Source: ATM1 sp003577165
Lineage (GTDB): Bacteria; Armatimonadota; Fimbriimonadia; Fimbriimonadales; ATM1
Direction: 5' to 3'
Assembly (NCBI GenBank): GCA_030263715.1
Contig: SZPM01000007.1
Span: forward strand, 1 to 64,000
Length of the DNA: 64,000 nucleotides
Within the stretch, counting starts at the first letter, position 1. Every line of letters begins with the position of its first letter. Of the stretch, positions 42,522-50,004 are shown piece after piece. A program made the position numbers and the translations under genes. The notes under the pieces are model-generated. The model saw nothing but the letters and a program-made list of their open reading frames with translations. It was not told the origin of the DNA and searched no databases.

Positions 42522-43559
42522 TTAATCCTCGCGCCACACTTTCGAGTCGTCGCGTATGCAGAGCCGAGCACCGCGACCCTCTTTGTCGACAGTCGTCACT
42601 CTTGCGATCCATCCTGAGGAAGTGAGTTCGATGTCCGCTTTCGTTCCTCCAATCGCAAGGTCCTCGACTTTCGGAGCGTAGGAACCATGCTTATCGTGGT
42701 GTCTTCGTTGCGCGTAGTAGATCTTATGCAGTTGCTCGCGGGCTGGATACATAGGATCCGGCATATAGGCGTCGGTCCCAGGTTGTTTGGTTGAAAACTG
42801 AACGAAGCCCCAACGCTCCGGCCGATGCATGTCGATGATGCCCTGTGGAGTCCACACCCAGTTGTCCTCCGGTCTTCCTGGGACTTTCTTGTAGGAGCCG
42901 TTAACGATGTCCACGAGCCATTCGACACGAGAGAAGTTGACTCGCCATTGGTCACCGTGATTCGGGGGAGACGGCCGATTTGCAAACTCCGCGAGGACTC
43001 TCCAGGGAAGCGCAATCTCAACAGACCAGCCTTCGTCTTTGTCGCTCGGGTCGTTGAGGGTGCCTCGGATGTGCACAGCTGTTTTGAGGCCTGGGATTTC
43101 CCATTCATTGAGCGCTGGGCCGCCGTCCCGGTAAGGCTTGACGAGTCGCAGGTCCCATCCCGTGTTGAGAGCGTTGATCTCGAACTCGTAATACTCGTGA
43201 TTATCTCCGTCCGGATCGATGAAGACCTCGAAGTCGTTATCTTGGAAGATGACGGAGTCGTGCTCCGTGAGCGTCGCCCAGACGTGCGGTTCATCCATCT
43301 CCGCGCCGATGTAGAAATACTTGTCGTCCCACAGCATCTTCGCCCGCGTCTTGAATCGCGGTTTCGGACGAATGTCGCCTTCGATGTCGACGAATTCCTC
43401 GGTCCAGGGGGCCTTCGTCCACTGTTCGTCTCGAAGCGATCCGTCGATAAGGAGAGGACGATCCGCGCGATAGCACACATATCCGCGCGGCGGGCCGACG
43501 TCTCGGGGTTCGCTCAACCGGTCAACCATCCAACACACTCCGAGGAGAGGAGTCAGCAC
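42522..43559 (-). CDS. CBM9-like carbohydrate-binding protein
   Basis: A 345-residue protein with a family 9 carbohydrate-binding fold. DRPLLIDGSLRDEQWTKAPW, FKTRAKMLWDDKYFYIGAEM, DNDFEVFIDPDGDNHEYYEF and GWSVEIALPW are the usual strands with acidic calcium loops. The rest is unfamiliar. The GTG start at 43559 follows GGAGGGGG. No clear signal peptide is seen, though a short hydrophobic start (LTPLLGVCW) exists. It precedes the PhyH gene by about 18 bp on the minus strand. Confidence 0.82.
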   Translation of the reverse strand: MLTPLLGVCWMVDRLSEPRDVGPPRGYVCYRADRPLLIDGSLRDEQWTKAPWTEEFVDIEGDIRPKPRFKTRAKMLWDDKYFYIGAEMDEPHVWATLTEHDSVIFQDNDFEVFIDPDGDNHEYYEFEINALNTGWDLRLVKPYRDGGPALNEWEIPGLKTAVHIRGTLNDPSDKDEGWSVEIALPWRVLAEFANRPSPPNHGDQWRVNFSRVEWLVDIVNGSYKKVPGRPEDNWVWTPQGIIDMHRPERWGFVQFSTKQPGTDAYMPDPMYPAREQLHKIYYAQRRHHDKHGSYAPKVEDLAIGGTKADIELTSSGWIARVTTVDKEGRGARLCIRDDSKVWRED

Positions 43560-43683
43560 CTTACCCCCCCTCCAGTCGCCGCGAGGGAGGCGCGGGTTTC
43601 GACGCGCAAAGGGTTCGAAGCGGCAGTCGCAGGGATTGCGCGCCGTCGCGCCCCAGTGTCATGTCGACATTATGGTCACGCCG

Positions 43684-44184
43684 CTACGACTTGCGGAATT
43701 TGAGGCAAACCGAGTTGATGCAGTAGCGCAGCCCGGTCGGCTTGGGTCCGTCATCGAAGACGTGGCCGAGGTGTCCATTGCACCGAGAGCAATGAACTTC
43801 GATGCGCACCATTCCGAGCGATCTGTCGGTCTCCTCGCCGACGGCTTTCGGGTTGATCGGCTTCGTGAAACTCGGCCAACCAGTACCGGAATCGAACTTG
43901 TCCTTTGAAGAGAAGAGCGGCAGGCCGCATCCGGCGCAGATGTACGTCCCCTTCTCGTGGTGGTTCCAATAGGCGCCGGTAAACGCTCGCTCTGTGCCCT
44001 TCCTGCGTAGAACCCGGAATTGCTCAGGGGTGAGCCGTCGCTTCCACTCCTCCTCTGTCAGACGGACCTTGCCGTCCGGGCCGGGCTTAGGGAAGTCATC
44101 CCCAAGGGGCGACGCAGTGGATGCAGCGCAACCGAGCACGAGTCCGGCGAGTGGGGCCATCCAGATTGCCTTCATTGTGTCCAT
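43684..44184 (-). CDS. msrB: peptide-methionine (R)-S-oxide reductase, lipoprotein
   Basis: Repairs Met-R-sulfoxide. Zinc pairs are CAGC and CSRC, the catalytic Cys is in RYCINSVCLKF, and GTGWPSF, HLGHVFDDGP are invariant blocks. A signal ending LGC (Cys19) makes it an exported lipoprotein, so it repairs envelope proteins rather than cytosolic ones. The start at the first ATG (44184) or at Met4 is uncertain. It is divergent from the VOC gene. Confidence 0.93.
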   Translation of the reverse strand: MDTMKAIWMAPLAGLVLGCAASTASPLGDDFPKPGPDGKVRLTEEEWKRRLTPEQFRVLRRKGTERAFTGAYWNHHEKGTYICAGCGLPLFSSKDKFDSGTGWPSFTKPINPKAVGEETDRSLGMVRIEVHCSRCNGHLGHVFDDGPKPTGLRYCINSVCLKFRKS

Positions 44185-44220
44185 TAACCCACGAATCGGG
44201 CTTCCGGTTCCTTTGGGAGG

Positions 44221-44255
44221 TTGACAACAATAGTAAACGTTTGTATACTATTCTC
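44221..44255 (+). promoter_or_regulatory. near-consensus promoter with operator-like palindrome
   Basis: TTGACA (44221-44226), 17 bp, TATACT (44244-44249), then six bases to the ATG. This is the best sigma-70 match in the window. An imperfect inverted repeat AATAGTA (44229-44235) and TACTATT (44246-44252) with an AAACGTTT core (44234-44241) covers the spacer and -10, as expected for a repressor site. No regulator gene adjoins it. Confidence 0.85.
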
Positions 44256-44657
44256 ATGCCAAAACTGGACATGATTGGGCTGGTCGTCGAGGACATTCCG
44301 ACCTCGCTTCGGTTCTACAGAAGGCTGGGGCTGGACGTCCCGGAGCCGGACGCGGGCGAGCCGTACGTCGAGACGACTCTGCCAGGTGGGATTCGCCTGT
44401 CTTGGAACGCCGCGGCGATGATCAAGGAGATCGCAGGCGAGTCGTGGACTCCGCCGACGGGACAGAGAATGGGGCTCGCCTTCCTTTGCGACACGCCTGC
44501 CCAAGTCGATGAACTGCACTCGGACCTCGTTGCCTCGGGCTATCGGTCGGAACGGGAGCCGTGGAATGCGTTTTGGGGCCAGAGATATGCGCAGGTCGTC
44601 GACCCGGACGGAATGGTGGTCGATCTGTTCGCGCCGCTCAGCCAGTCTCCGCAGTAA
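44256..44657 (+). CDS. VOC (glyoxalase/bleomycin resistance) superfamily protein
   Basis: A 133-residue single VOC unit. MPKLDMIGLVVEDIPTSLRF and YRRLGLDVPEP are the first beta-alpha-beta repeat; WGQRYAQVVDPDGMVVDLFA is the second with the DPDG turn. The ATG at 44256 begins directly after the promoter at 44221-44249, with no room for a ribosome binding site, so it is likely leaderless. The longer frame to 44121 would run through the promoter. A divergent palindrome suggests regulation. Confidence 0.87.
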   Translation: MPKLDMIGLVVEDIPTSLRFYRRLGLDVPEPDAGEPYVETTLPGGIRLSWNAAAMIKEIAGESWTPPTGQRMGLAFLCDTPAQVDELHSDLVASGYRSEREPWNAFWGQRYAQVVDPDGMVVDLFAPLSQSPQ

Positions 44658-44677
44658 GGGTCTCGCCATGTGCTAAC

Positions 44678-44690
44678 TTAGCGACGCTAA
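44678..44690. promoter_or_regulatory. short palindrome before the FAD oxidoreductase
   Basis: TTAGCG and CGCTAA with a single central A, ending 6 bases before the ATG at 44697. It could be an operator or the end structure of the VOC transcript. Confidence 0.35.
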
Positions 44691-44696
44691 AGAGCC

Positions 44697-45929
44697 ATGG
44701 CGAAACAATACGACTACTTGCTGCTCGGCGGAGGCACGTCCTGCGGATATGCCGCCGCCGCGATTCGGGACCGAGACAAGAACGGAAGCATTGGGATCGT
44801 CAGCGCGGACAACCAGCCGCCTTACGATCGCCCGCCGCTCTCCAAAGGGTTCTTGAAGAACCCTGACTTGTCGCTGTCCGACATTCACAGCAAGGACGAG
44901 AGTTTCTATCCGGACAACGGGATCGAACTGCATTTGGGTGTGCGATGCGAAGCCCTCGACCGAAGCGCAAAGTCGGCGCGGCTCTCGGATGGCAGTGAGG
45001 TTTCCTACGGAAAACTGTTGTATGCGCTTGGCTCCACGCCGCGGCGACTCGACTATCCCGGATCGCAGAACGCAGTCGTGCTTAGAACGGGCGCAGATGG
45101 TGAATCGTTGCGCGCGAAGGCGCCTGCCGCGAAGTCGGTTGTCATCGTGGGCGCGGGTTACATCGGATCCGAGGTCTCGGCGACGCTTCGCGCCGTGGAC
45201 GTCGAGGTCACCCTCCTCGAACTCGGCGACAGCGTGATGCCAGGATTGCCTTCGAAGCCGACTCGCGCCGCGGTGCGAGACGAGCTCGAACGATTAGGTG
45301 TGCACGTTCAGGAGGGGGATACTGTCGTCGAAGCGGACTCCACGCTGGTGACGTGTCGCTCCGGTCGTGTGATTTCAGCAGACCTGGTTCTGCATGCTGT
45401 GGGAGTTAAGCCAAACGTTGAACTCGGGTCCTCAGCGGGTTTGGAAGTTGGCAACTGGGGGATTCGCGCGGACTCGACCCTCAAGACTCCAGATCCCTCG
45501 ATTTGGGTTGCGGGCGACATCGCGGAATACGCTGAGCCGATCACCGGTCGGGATTATCATGCCGAGCATCACCTTCATGCCAAGTGGACCGGGGAGCATG
45601 TCGGGGCGTGCATGGCCGGCGACGCGCGCGAATACCGGAAGGTGCCGTACTTCTTCAGTGACGTGGGTCGCCTCTCCATCATCCTTCGAGGGTGGCCCGA
45701 ACTCGCGGACCGTTCGTTCGTGTTGGGGAACCTGGAGGAGCCTGCGTTCAGTGAGGTCTTCGTGAAGAACGACGGTCGAGTGATCGGTTTCGTGGACGTG
45801 CGGGAGGACTACAAGGCGCAAGACCCGATTTGCGATCTGTTCGAGCGGCTCATCGGCGAAGGCGCGGATCTGTCGAGCCGCTTGAGGGATTTGGAGAACC
45901 CGTCCTTCGACGTTCTCTCTCTCGCTTAG
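44697..45929 (+). CDS. FAD-dependent pyridine nucleotide-disulfide oxidoreductase (ferredoxin/rubredoxin reductase type)
   Basis: A 410-residue flavoprotein. FAD binding is LLLGGGTSCGYAAAAIR, followed by PPYDRPPLSKGF typical of the rubredoxin/AIF group. NAD binding is VVIVGAGYIGSEVSATL. IWVAGDIAEY is the second FAD motif, and a reductase C-terminal domain closes the protein. It could reduce a ferredoxin or oxygenase partner; the PhyH gene nearby does not use such a partner, and no ferredoxin is adjacent. It converges on uppS with a 4-bp overlap of ends. Confidence 0.9.
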   Translation: MAKQYDYLLLGGGTSCGYAAAAIRDRDKNGSIGIVSADNQPPYDRPPLSKGFLKNPDLSLSDIHSKDESFYPDNGIELHLGVRCEALDRSAKSARLSDGSEVSYGKLLYALGSTPRRLDYPGSQNAVVLRTGADGESLRAKAPAAKSVVIVGAGYIGSEVSATLRAVDVEVTLLELGDSVMPGLPSKPTRAAVRDELERLGVHVQEGDTVVEADSTLVTCRSGRVISADLVLHAVGVKPNVELGSSAGLEVGNWGIRADSTLKTPDPSIWVAGDIAEYAEPITGRDYHAEHHLHAKWTGEHVGACMAGDAREYRKVPYFFSDVGRLSIILRGWPELADRSFVLGNLEEPAFSEVFVKNDGRVIGFVDVREDYKAQDPICDLFERLIGEGADLSSRLRDLENPSFDVLSLA

Positions 45930-46681
45930 GGGCTTGCAGAACGAGGCGCGACTGCGCCGAATTTACGCACGCGGCGCGCATATTCTTGGCACGCCGCTTC
46001 GAGATCTTCCGGCGTGAATTCGGGCCAAGGCTTCTGCACCACGTAGAGTTCGGCGTACGCGCCTTGCCAAAGAAGGAAGTTGCTCAGTCGAAGTTCGCCG
46101 GCTGTACGGATGAGGAGGTCCGGCTCCGGGATATCCGGGTTGTAGAGGCAGCGAGAGATCGTCTCCTCTGTGACTTCATCGGGATTGGTTCCCTCACGCA
46201 TGATTCGCCGAACCGCGTCCACGATCTCGGCGCGTCCGCCGTAGTTGATGGCGAGCGTGAACGTGATTCCCGTGTTTTGCGCGGTCGTTTCGACTCCTTT
46301 GATGAGGGCATTTCGAAGCGAGTGGGGAAGTTCGTCCAACCTGCCTGCGACCCTCACGCGCACGTTGTTGAGGTGCATGACTCGGAGTTCGTCGATCGCC
46401 GCCTGAGTGATCAGCTGCATGAGTCCGTCTACTTCGTCCTCGGGACGACGCCAGTTCTCTGCGCTGAATGCGTACACGGTGAGGTACTGGATCCCTAAGT
46501 CATTCGCGTGCAGAAGAACCGACCGAAGGGTCTTGTAGCCTTCACGGTGGCCTATGAGCCTCGGCAGACCGCGAGACGTGGCCCAACGGCCATTGCCGTC
46601 CATGATGATGCCGATGTGCGCTGGAAGTCGATCGATTCGGTCCGCTTCGGATTGGGATGCAGCGCTCTCGTCGACGGACAT
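45926..46681 (-). CDS. uppS: undecaprenyl diphosphate synthase
   Basis: Cis-prenyltransferase that makes the C55 lipid carrier. IGIIMDGNGRWA carries the catalytic Asp, GHREGYKTLR and AFSAENWRRP follow, and RTAGELRLSNFLLWQGAYAELY is the C-terminal signature. It is the last gene of the rpsB-tsf-pyrH-frr-uppS block, 26 bp after frr. Together with uppP and the WecA-type gene it covers carrier synthesis and recycling. Confidence 0.96.
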   Translation of the reverse strand: MSVDESAASQSEADRIDRLPAHIGIIMDGNGRWATSRGLPRLIGHREGYKTLRSVLLHANDLGIQYLTVYAFSAENWRRPEDEVDGLMQLITQAAIDELRVMHLNNVRVRVAGRLDELPHSLRNALIKGVETTAQNTGITFTLAINYGGRAEIVDAVRRIMREGTNPDEVTEETISRCLYNPDIPEPDLLIRTAGELRLSNFLLWQGAYAELYVVQKPWPEFTPEDLEAACQEYARRVRKFGAVAPRSASP

Positions 46682-46707
46682 GCCTTTACCAGTGGGAGGC
46701 GGTGGCT

Positions 46708-47265
46708 TCAGACTTCCTTGAGTTCGGCGTCCTTCTTCTTTTGAAGATCGTGGACCTGCTCGATGTGTTGATCGGTAATTTTCTGCGCTTCCTGTTCGAG
46801 GCGCTTCAATTCGTCCTCTGAGATCTTTTTCTCTTTTTCGAGTTTCTTTAGATGATCAATGAGGTCGCGGCGGACGTTGCGGATCGCAACGCATCCTTCT
46901 TCGGCTCGAGCGTGGACCTGCTTAATCAGTTGCTGCCTTCGCTCTTCGGTCATCGAAGGGATGTTGAGCCGGATGCCTGTGCCATCCACGATGGGGTTAA
47001 TGCCGAGGTCGCTCTTTTGAATCGCGCGTTCGATCGCCTGCGTCGCGCTCTTGTCGTAAGGTTGGATCAAAAGTTGTCGCGGTTCGGGAACGCTGATGTT
47101 CGCGAGTTGGTTGATCGGCGTTTCCGTGCCGTAATAGTCCACGTGGATTCTTTCCAGCATGACGGGGTTCGCCCGGCCCGTGCGAAAAGTGTTGAAGTCG
47201 CGGAGTGTCGCTTGAACCGCCTGGTCCATTCGCTGCTTTGCATCGTTCATTAAGTCTTTGACCAC
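46708..47265 (-). CDS. frr: ribosome recycling factor
   Basis: Splits post-termination ribosomes with EF-G. FRTGRANPVMLERIHVDYYGTETP, VPEPRQLLIQPYD and LNIPSMTEERRQQL are standard. The GTG at 47265 follows AGGAGG with a 6-base spacer and gives MVKDLMNDAKQRMDQ, matching other RRFs; the product is 185 residues, exactly the family length. The ATG at 47250 would lose five residues. It overlaps the pyrH end by 16 bp. Confidence 0.95.
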   Translation of the reverse strand: MVKDLMNDAKQRMDQAVQATLRDFNTFRTGRANPVMLERIHVDYYGTETPINQLANISVPEPRQLLIQPYDKSATQAIERAIQKSDLGINPIVDGTGIRLNIPSMTEERRQQLIKQVHARAEEGCVAIRNVRRDLIDHLKKLEKEKKISEDELKRLEQEAQKITDQHIEQVHDLQKKKDAELKEV

Positions 47266-47993
47266 TCTCTGCCTCCTACAAGTGTTCCGATCGGCTCGCC
47301 TTTCACGGCGGCGAGCATGCCGCCCTTTTCGTAAATGCTGAGCACGATGATCGGCATGTCGTGTTCCTGGCACATCGTGAACGCGGTCGGGTCCATTACG
47401 CCGAGGCGCTTGGCGATCGCTTCGTCGTAAGTAACCTCAGCGTATCGAGTCGCGCCTGCGTGGAGTTTCGGGTCCTGATCGTAGACGCCGTCCACCTTGG
47501 TGCACTTGATGAGCGCCTCACACCCGAGTTCCACCGCGCGCAGGGCGGCGGCCGTGTCCGTGGTGAAGAACGGGTTGCCTGTTCCGCTGGCGAGAATCAC
47601 GATGCGCCTCTTCTCGAGGTGGCGAAGGGCGCGGCGTCGGATGAAGGTCTCGCAGAGCTGCTGCACGCTGATCGCGCTCATGACTCGCGCCGGGACGCCT
47701 CTCTTCTCGACTGCGTCCTGCAGGGCCAGGCAGTTCATGACGGTGCCGAGCATGCCCATCTGGTCGGCGATGGCCTGATCCATGCCGCCTTCGCGGCTGA
47801 ACGCCACTCCGCGGATGAAGTTGCCGCCGCCCGCCACGACGGCCGTTTCGACGCCTGCGTTGTGGACCTGCACGATTTCGTCGGCGATCTCGCCGACGGT
47901 CGCCGGGTCCAGCCCGAAGGACTCGCCACCGGCGAAGGCCTCGCCCGAGAGTTTGAGAAGGACTCGCTGTAGGGGCTTGCGGGCTGTACTCAT
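47250..47993 (-). CDS. pyrH: uridylate kinase
   Basis: UMP kinase of the amino-acid-kinase fold. RVLLKLSGEAFAGG, VAGGGNFIRGV, GMLGTVMNCLAL and GTGNPFFTTDTAAALRA are the family blocks for UMP and ATP. The ATG at 47993 gives MSTARKPLQRVLLKLSGE, typical; a GTG at 48020 would add nine residues. It lies downstream of tsf behind a strong hairpin, and overlaps frr. Confidence 0.95.
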   Translation of the reverse strand: MSTARKPLQRVLLKLSGEAFAGGESFGLDPATVGEIADEIVQVHNAGVETAVVAGGGNFIRGVAFSREGGMDQAIADQMGMLGTVMNCLALQDAVEKRGVPARVMSAISVQQLCETFIRRRALRHLEKRRIVILASGTGNPFFTTDTAAALRAVELGCEALIKCTKVDGVYDQDPKLHAGATRYAEVTYDEAIAKRLGVMDPTAFTMCQEHDMPIIVLSIYEKGGMLAAVKGEPIGTLVGGREWSKT

Positions 47994-48026
47994 AACGGGC
48001 GAGCCAATAGGATACTCCACGCAAGA

Positions 48027-48054
48027 AGGTCCCGAGGCGGGAACCTCGGGACCT
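48027..48054 (-). terminator. hairpin between tsf and pyrH
   Basis: A perfect 11-bp stem, AGGTCCCGAGG (48027-48037) and CCTCGGGACCT (48044-48054). On the minus strand it is followed by TCTTG. It probably reduces read-through from rpsB-tsf into pyrH-frr-uppS, uncoupling levels within the block. Confidence 0.6.
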
Positions 48055-48075
48055 CCGTTCGGCGTTCGGTGGGGC

Positions 48076-48939
48076 TCAGACCGTGGTGTCTGTCGGCGGC
48101 TTGCCGGCTTCGATGCGAATGAAGCGAGTGACTTTGGCGCCGCCCATGACTTCGGCTGTCCGCTTGCTTTGGTCCGCGTACCAGGCCTGTTCCGTGAGCA
48201 CGACCTGCTGCAGGAACTCCTTATTGACCTTGCCCTGAGCGATCTTCTCGGCGATCTCCTCCGGCTTTCCGTCTTCGATCGCTCGCTGTCGCTCGATCGC
48301 GATCTCCTTCTCGAGGCGGTCCTGATCCACTCCGTCCTTCGAGATGAACTCCGGCGAGAGGGCGACGACTTGGATGCCGATCTTCGAGGCGAGGTCTTCG
48401 TACCCGTTGCCCGAGTTCGCGAGCGCCACGAGCGCGGCCTTGGTGCTGTCGTGGTGCACGTAGACGCCGACTGCGCCTTCGGACGAGATTCGCTTGACCG
48501 CGCCCAGTTGGATGTTCTCCCGGATCTTGGCGACGGCGTCCTCGATGAGTTCCTTCACGGTCTTGCCATCGATCACGGCGGACAAGGGATCATCGCCTGG
48601 GTCGTTCTGCACGAAGTGGTCGGCGAGTTTCTGCGCGAGAGCCTTGAAGTCCTCGTTGCGGGCGACGAAGTCGGTCTCGCTGAGCAGCGAAACCGCTGCG
48701 GCAGCATTGCCGGACTTCGCGACGGCTACGGTTCCGGCCGACGTCGCGCGGTCGGCGCGTTTGCCGGCCTGGACTTTTCCGGACTCTCGGAGAATCTGCT
48801 TCGCCTCGGCGAGGACCGTGTCTTCTGTCGCCTCCGCTCCGAGTTTCTCTGCGGCTTGAGTGAGCGCCCGTTTGCAATCCATCATGGGCGCGTCCGTCTC
48901 CTCTCGGAGACGCTTTACGAGTGATGCTGTGATTTCCAT
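48076..48939 (-). CDS. tsf: translation elongation factor Ts
   Basis: Nucleotide exchange factor for EF-Tu. The N-terminal UBA-like part has VKRLREETDAPMMDCKRAL; TDFVARNEDFKALA is the central TDFVARN motif. The 287-residue length is normal for the long form. It is 3 bp after rpsB, the classic rpsB-tsf pair. Confidence 0.96.
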   Translation of the reverse strand: MEITASLVKRLREETDAPMMDCKRALTQAAEKLGAEATEDTVLAEAKQILRESGKVQAGKRADRATSAGTVAVAKSGNAAAAVSLLSETDFVARNEDFKALAQKLADHFVQNDPGDDPLSAVIDGKTVKELIEDAVAKIRENIQLGAVKRISSEGAVGVYVHHDSTKAALVALANSGNGYEDLASKIGIQVVALSPEFISKDGVDQDRLEKEIAIERQRAIEDGKPEEIAEKIAQGKVNKEFLQQVVLTEQAWYADQSKRTAEVMGGAKVTRFIRIEAGKPPTDTTV

Positions 48940-48942
48940 AAT

Positions 48943-49818
48943 TTATTCTTCGGCGTCTTCCTTCGCGACTCTCGCCCGGCGTCTGCCGGCATCTGCGCCC
49001 ATGGTCTCCATCTCTTCTTCGAGCGAAAACTTGCGCAGCATTTCCAGCTCGACTTCGCCGAGCGGCACGGCTTCTTGCTCTTCCGGCGTCGCGACTGCGT
49101 CCGCAGGCACTTCGGGCGCCTCTCCCGCTTCGACGTCGATCGGCCTGAGTTCCAGGATGAGGTCGGCGATCTTTCCTGAGATGAGCCGCACGGCGCGAAT
49201 GGCGTCGTCGTTGCCGGGAATGACAAAGTCGGCGTCATCCGGATCGCAATTCGTATCGACGATCGCGACGATCGGAATGCCAAGTGTGCGTGCTTCCTTG
49301 ACCGCGATGGCCTCTTTCTTCAGATCAACGATGAACATCAAGTCGGGGGGGCCGCTCATCCCTGCCACTCCATCGAAGTAACGGTGCAGCCGTTCCAATT
49401 CCTTTCGGCGCTGCATCGCTTCTTTCTTGGGCAAGCGGTCGAAGTAGCCGTCTTCGTTCATCCGATCCAATTCGCGAAGTCGGTTGATCCTTCCGAGCAT
49501 GGTTTTCCAGTTGGTGAGCAATCCGCCCATCCATCTTTCGGAGACGTAGTATTGGCGGCAGCGAATGGCAGCCTCGCGGATGGCTCCTTCCGTCTGCTTC
49601 TTGGTGCCGACGAAGAGGATGTTCCCCCCCCGCTCGACGACCGATCGAATCGCTTCCATCCCCTCTTCAAAGAGCTTGATGGTCTGGTGGAGATCGATGA
49701 TGTAGATGCCATTTCTGGCCCCGTAGATGTATCGCTTCATCTTCGGGTTCCACTTGCGGGTCGCGTGCCCGAAGTGGACGCCTGCTTCCAGCAGGTCGCG
49801 CATGGTAAGTGGTGTCAT
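48943..49818 (-). CDS. rpsB: 30S ribosomal protein S2
   Basis: A 291-residue S2. MRDLLEAGVHFGHATRKWNPKM, IYIIDLHQT, GTKKQTEGAIREAA, ERWMGGLLTNWKTM and the FVIPGNDDAIRAVRL segment are diagnostic. The ATG at 49818 follows AGGAGGAAAA. The open frame extends upstream to 50415, but that part runs through the leader and the divergent transporter and is rejected. An acidic C-terminal extension of about 50 residues (EAPEVPADAVATPEEQE) is present. Confidence 0.97.
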   Translation of the reverse strand: MTPLTMRDLLEAGVHFGHATRKWNPKMKRYIYGARNGIYIIDLHQTIKLFEEGMEAIRSVVERGGNILFVGTKKQTEGAIREAAIRCRQYYVSERWMGGLLTNWKTMLGRINRLRELDRMNEDGYFDRLPKKEAMQRRKELERLHRYFDGVAGMSGPPDLMFIVDLKKEAIAVKEARTLGIPIVAIVDTNCDPDDADFVIPGNDDAIRAVRLISGKIADLILELRPIDVEAGEAPEVPADAVATPEEQEAVPLGEVELEMLRKFSLEEEMETMGADAGRRRARVAKEDAEE

Positions 49819-49840
49819 TTTTCCTCCTGGGTTGGTCCTC

Positions 49841-49889
49841 CGGGCCCTTGATCCCGGTGATCCGGGACACCCAAGGGTTACTGGGCCCG
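49841..49889 (-). promoter_or_regulatory. structured rpsB leader
   Basis: Within the mRNA leader, CGGGCCC (49841-49847) pairs with GGGCCCG (49883-49889), CCCTTG (49845-49850) with CAAGGG (49872-49877), and CCCGG (49853-49857) with CCGGG (49862-49866). The helices overlap in part, so only some can form at once. Such a fold ahead of rpsB fits autogenous control by S2 as known in other bacteria. Confidence 0.6.
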
Positions 49890-49906
49890 TGTGGTTTGGA
49901 AGGCGG

Positions 49907-49912
49907 AGTATA
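49907..49912 (-). promoter_or_regulatory. TATACT promoter element for rpsB
   Basis: TATACT on the minus strand lies about 90 bp before rpsB. Start would be near 49900, placing the folded leader in the transcript. No clear -35 is visible. Confidence 0.55.
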
Positions 49913-50004
49913 CCCTCGTGGAACCCTCTCCGCCCCGGTTCGCGGCGCCATAGGAGAGTCCAATCAAAGGACCGGATGCTCGAGGGGTCGAACCATTCCG
50001 GGAC

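Noticed and set aside
49975..50000. GGGTCGAACC resembling a tRNA T-arm
   Set aside because: No acceptor or anticodon stem can be built around it, and the spacing to the transporter start leaves no room.
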